Assembly (NCBI GenBank): GCA_945907335.1
Contig: CAMDSU010000030.1
Span: 1-13,578, forward strand
DNA from: Bordetella parapertussis
GTDB taxonomy: Bacteria > Pseudomonadota > Gammaproteobacteria > Burkholderiales > Burkholderiaceae_C
Reading direction: 5' to 3'
Length of the DNA: 13,578 nt
This document shows, one piece after another, positions 11,077-13,578 of the stretch. Made by a program: the position numbers and the translations under genes. Each line of letters opens with the position of its first letter. Position 1 is the stretch's first letter. The notes below the pieces were generated by a model that saw nothing but the letters and a program-made list of their open reading frames with translations, searched no databases and was not told where the DNA came from.

Positions 11077-13578
11077 ATGTCATTTTTTACCTCACTCACC
11101 GGTTTGAACGCAGCCACGGCGCAATTGGGCGTGACATCGAACAACATTGCCAACGCGAGTACCGTGGGTTTCAAACGCAGTCGCGCCGACTTCGGCGACA
11201 TTTTTGCGACATCCCCGTTGCAAAAAGCGACATCAACCATCGGTCAAGGTGTGTCGCTCAAACGCGTGACGCAAGAGTTTGGTCAGGGCAATATGAATTT
11301 CTCGTCCAACACTTTGGATTTGGCGATTTCCGGTGACGGTTTTTTCCCGCTCAAATCTGCTGACGGATTCCAAGACATTTTCACGCGTAACGGCTCGTTC
11401 ATGATGAATGACCAGTACAACGTGGTGAACTCGGCCGGTCAGCGTTTGATGGCGGCGTCGGTTGACTCGACCGGCAAAGCCAATTTGAACGACTTGAACG
11501 TGTTGACCATTCCACAAAAAACCACTGGCATGGCCAAAGAAACATCGCTGGTGCAATTGGGCTTGAACTTTCCAGCCGATGCACAAGTGGTGACCAAAGC
11601 GTTTAACCGCAACGACCCAGCTTCTTACAACAAGAGCACCGCATTGACGGTGTATGACAAGGGCGGTAACGGCTACTTGGCCACGGTGTATTACGCCAAA
11701 ACACAAAATGCGAGCCAGGCGGACCCGAATAACAAATGGCAAACCTATGTGTATGTCGGTGAAACTTTGGTGGCAGCTGCACTGCAACAAGCCACCGACA
11801 CCACCGGCGAGCCTTTGTATGTGAATAAATACGGTCAACTCAAGCCTGAAAGTGAAGTGGGCGATTTGTTGGTCAACGCAAAAACACAAAAGTTTTCACT
11901 CAACCAATTGACCGATTTGCGCAATTCTGAACCAGCCACGGTCAGTGGCGGCAAGGCCCCACGATTGAGCACATTGGAAGGTATTGATTTCAGTGCGCTG
12001 CAGCCTTCGCAGTTGAAAGACCTGTTTCAAATCGAAGTCGACGGCTCGGGCGAGGTGTCGGTCGGTTTGGACCATTTGGCTGGCTCGACTTTGCCGGCAT
12101 TGTCAGGAACAGAGATAGCCAAAGAATTCACCAATGTCTTGAACCGTAAATTCGGTGACGAGCGGTTCTTTAACTTTGCCGGACAGCAAACTTTCCAAAT
12201 CACTGCCTCCAACGCGGACGGCACCTTGACTCAAAACCGCACCATCCAATTGGATGCGGATGACATGACCTTCGAGCAAGTGACTGACAAAATCAACAGC
12301 CAGTTAAGCGGCAGCAGCAATGTGTTGTCTAACGTGAGCTTCAACAACACGCCCCCAACGCCCGAGGAATTCAGAGGCTACACCCTGACCATCGACGGCG
12401 TCGAGGTCTCCAACCGCATCGACCTTGGTACCACGCTCAGCACCAAGCCCATGGAAGATTTGACGTCCAAATTGCAAACCCGCATACAACTCGACTTGCA
12501 ACAACGTTTGGGCTATACCGCTGAAGCCGCGAGCAAGGTGACTGTGAATGTGCAAAACGGTAACGAGGTGCGTATCAATGATGCCAATGGCGGCACCATT
12601 TCCAATTTTTCATTGAGCAGCCTCAGCGCTGGTTCGAAAAATATCATTGCCAACCAAAAGTATTTGACCGGTGTTGACGCTTTGGAACTGGGTGACTACG
12701 ACAACATGGTGCTGGAGATCAGCAGCAGCACAGGCAGCGACACGGTGACCTTGGACCTGACCGACACCGATCCCAGCGACTTGAATGTACTGGCGCAAGA
12801 ATTACAAGACAAAACCCAAGCCAAGTTGATTGAATTGGGATGGAGCACTTTTGAAGCCTCACAAGTCACCATTTCTGAAGACCCGGATGTGGCGGGCAAA
12901 CTGATCGTCAGTGACATCGGCGGGCATGAAATCCAATCGTTTTCTTTGACACCCAGAAGCACGGGTTCGACACCTTTCCCGACCGCCCCTGTGCTGGTCA
13001 GTGGTGAATCCACCATCACGCTGGCGGGCATTGATTTTGGCGCTGAACCTGTGGACGCTGAAAGCTTGCTCAGCCATTTTTCTGCCTTGCAATTCACCAC
13101 GACCGATGCCATAGGTTCCTTGACCAGCACCATTACATTGAATGCAGCGTCGTTCCCAAGCTTGACAGGGGTGGACCCGGTTCCTAGCTACCTCACATTT
13201 GACCCGACCAATCCAGACCACATGGATTTGCTGGCAACAGACATACAAACCTTGCTGAGAGCCACCGCCAAGGGCGCCACCACTTCAGTGGCCTGGGACA
13301 GCAACACCAATGCATTCACCGTGACCGACACCAGCGGTAACTTCATGAGTGAATTGACGCTGACAGCAGACGCCACCAATTACCCCACGTTGACCAAGGG
13401 TGGCAGCACCGTACAAACCGATGTGGTCACCGACAACGACGGCAATGTGATCACACCCAGTTCTTACACCCTCTCTAATGTCAGTTTCCCGTTGGGAACG
13501 ACACCGACCGGCGCCGAGTTCAATTCATTTGACTTCAGTTTGGAGGACGGCACCTCATTGACCAATGTGGCCTTGGAA
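11077..13578 (+). CDS. flgE: Flagellar hook protein FlgE, very large, C-terminus outside window
   Basis: The frame is open from the ATG to the window edge: 834 codons without a stop. The N-terminus (MSFFTSLTGLNAATAQLGV, then NNIANASTVGFKRSRADF and a TRNGSF motif) is standard FlgE, the subunit of the hook that joins rod to filament. The classical protein is about 400 residues, so this one is at least twice as long. The core D1/D2-like region runs to about 290. From there several beta-rich modules follow: about 310-360, 372-428, 434-520, 544-631 and 671-768, with another beginning near 815. Two of these (434-520 and 544-631) align clearly with each other. They resemble the flagellin IN-type modules of flagellar proteins. 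The C-terminal D0 helix is expected beyond the window. GGAG at 11066-11069, seven bases upstream, supports the start. Confidence 0.93.
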   Translation, partial: MSFFTSLTGLNAATAQLGVTSNNIANASTVGFKRSRADFGDIFATSPLQKATSTIGQGVSLKRVTQEFGQGNMNFSSNTLDLAISGDGFFPLKSADGFQDIFTRNGSFMMNDQYNVVNSAGQRLMAASVDSTGKANLNDLNVLTIPQKTTGMAKETSLVQLGLNFPADAQVVTKAFNRNDPASYNKSTALTVYDKGGNGYLATVYYAKTQNASQADPNNKWQTYVYVGETLVAAALQQATDTTGEPLYVNKYGQLKPESEVGDLLVNAKTQKFSLNQLTDLRNSEPATVSGGKAPRLSTLEGIDFSALQPSQLKDLFQIEVDGSGEVSVGLDHLAGSTLPALSGTEIAKEFTNVLNRKFGDERFFNFAGQQTFQITASNADGTLTQNRTIQLDADDMTFEQVTDKINSQLSGSSNVLSNVSFNNTPPTPEEFRGYTLTIDGVEVSNRIDLGTTLSTKPMEDLTSKLQTRIQLDLQQRLGYTAEAASKVTVNVQNGNEVRINDANGGTISNFSLSSLSAGSKNIIANQKYLTGVDALELGDYDNMVLEISSSTGSDTVTLDLTDTDPSDLNVLAQELQDKTQAKLIELGWSTFEASQVTISEDPDVAGKLIVSDIGGHEIQSFSLTPRSTGSTPFPTAPVLVSGESTITLAGIDFGAEPVDAESLLSHFSALQFTTTDAIGSLTSTITLNAASFPSLTGVDPVPSYLTFDPTNPDHMDLLATDIQTLLRATAKGATTSVAWDSNTNAFTVTDTSGNFMSELTLTADATNYPTLTKGGSTVQTDVVTDNDGNVITPSSYTLSNVSFPLGTTPTGAEFNSFDFSLEDGTSLTNVALE
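12376..12969 (+). repeat. flgE: Tandem protein-level modules inside FlgE
   Basis: Residues 434-520 (12376-12636) and 544-631 (12706-12969) share a common pattern: an opening strand, an acidic stretch, a helix with LQ-x-x-x-Q, then LGYTAEAASKVTV versus LGWSTFEASQVTI, then a beta strand, an I-x-D-x-GG or V-x-D-x-GG turn, and SNFSL versus QSFSL, ending near S-x-G-S. Looser copies occur at about 372-428 and 671-768. The repeats are visible in protein, not DNA, so they are old duplications. They probably form outward-facing domains on the hook surface. Confidence 0.7.

Noticed and set aside
11233..11889. Leftward open frame of 218 codons inside flgE
   Set aside because: FlgE in the forward frame is certain here; the reverse frame is an artefact of codon bias.
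1..13578. Insertion sequences, CRISPR arrays, tRNA or rRNA genes, toxin-antitoxin or phage blocks
   Set aside because: None seen on reading either strand; the window is continuous flagellar genes. The only phage-like trait is the muramidase domain of the gene at 8150-9307.

Overview
This window is a block of flagellar genes from a Gram-negative bacterium, probably a betaproteobacterium of the Burkholderiales type. Evidence for that placement is the outer-membrane and periplasmic flagellar parts, moderate GC, heavy use of TTG for leucine, and the general look of FlgA, FlgM and FlgN. The placement is an inference from sequence style and could be wrong at family level. No mobile element, CRISPR array, tRNA or rRNA was seen, and no gene-free gap exceeds about 200 bases.

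Layout, left to right. (1) Stator: the tail of motA and a complete motB, closed by a strong intrinsic terminator. (2) A leftward gene for a sigma-54 activator of the FleQ/FlrA type that lacks the usual N-terminal domain. (3) Divergent from it, a rightward run: a lipoprotein of the FlgP (LPP20) type, a FlgT-like periplasmic protein, a secreted LysM-like protein, a FliK-like hook-length protein, and a small FlhB C-terminal-domain mimic (FlhX-like). (4) Converging on that run, with a 24-base overlap, the leftward genes flgA, flgM and flgN. (5) Divergent from flgA, a LysM plus lysozyme/transglycosylase-like gene, then the rod and hook genes flgB, flgC, flgD and flgE. FlgE runs off the right edge after 834 codons without a stop.

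How it works together: the activator probably drives RpoN-dependent promoters. Two excellent -24/-12 sequences are visible, upstream of flgB and of flgA, and a weaker one lies before flgP. FlgA chaperones the P-ring. FlgM (anti-sigma-28) and FlgN (chaperone for hook-associated proteins) handle late-stage control, and a possible sigma-28 promoter precedes flgM. FlgP and FlgT resemble the accessory basal-body ring (H-ring) proteins of Vibrio. FlgB, FlgC, FlgD and FlgE build the rod and hook. The FliK-like and FlhX-like pair suggests a second or auxiliary module for hook-length and substrate-switch control.

Most unusual points: the very large FlgE with internal repeats, the FliK-like/FlhX-like pair, a phage-type muramidase domain next to flgB with no Sec signal, the short FleQ-like activator with a GSFTGA loop and sigma-54 promoters in an apparent betaproteobacterium, and the FlgP-FlgT-LysM cassette.
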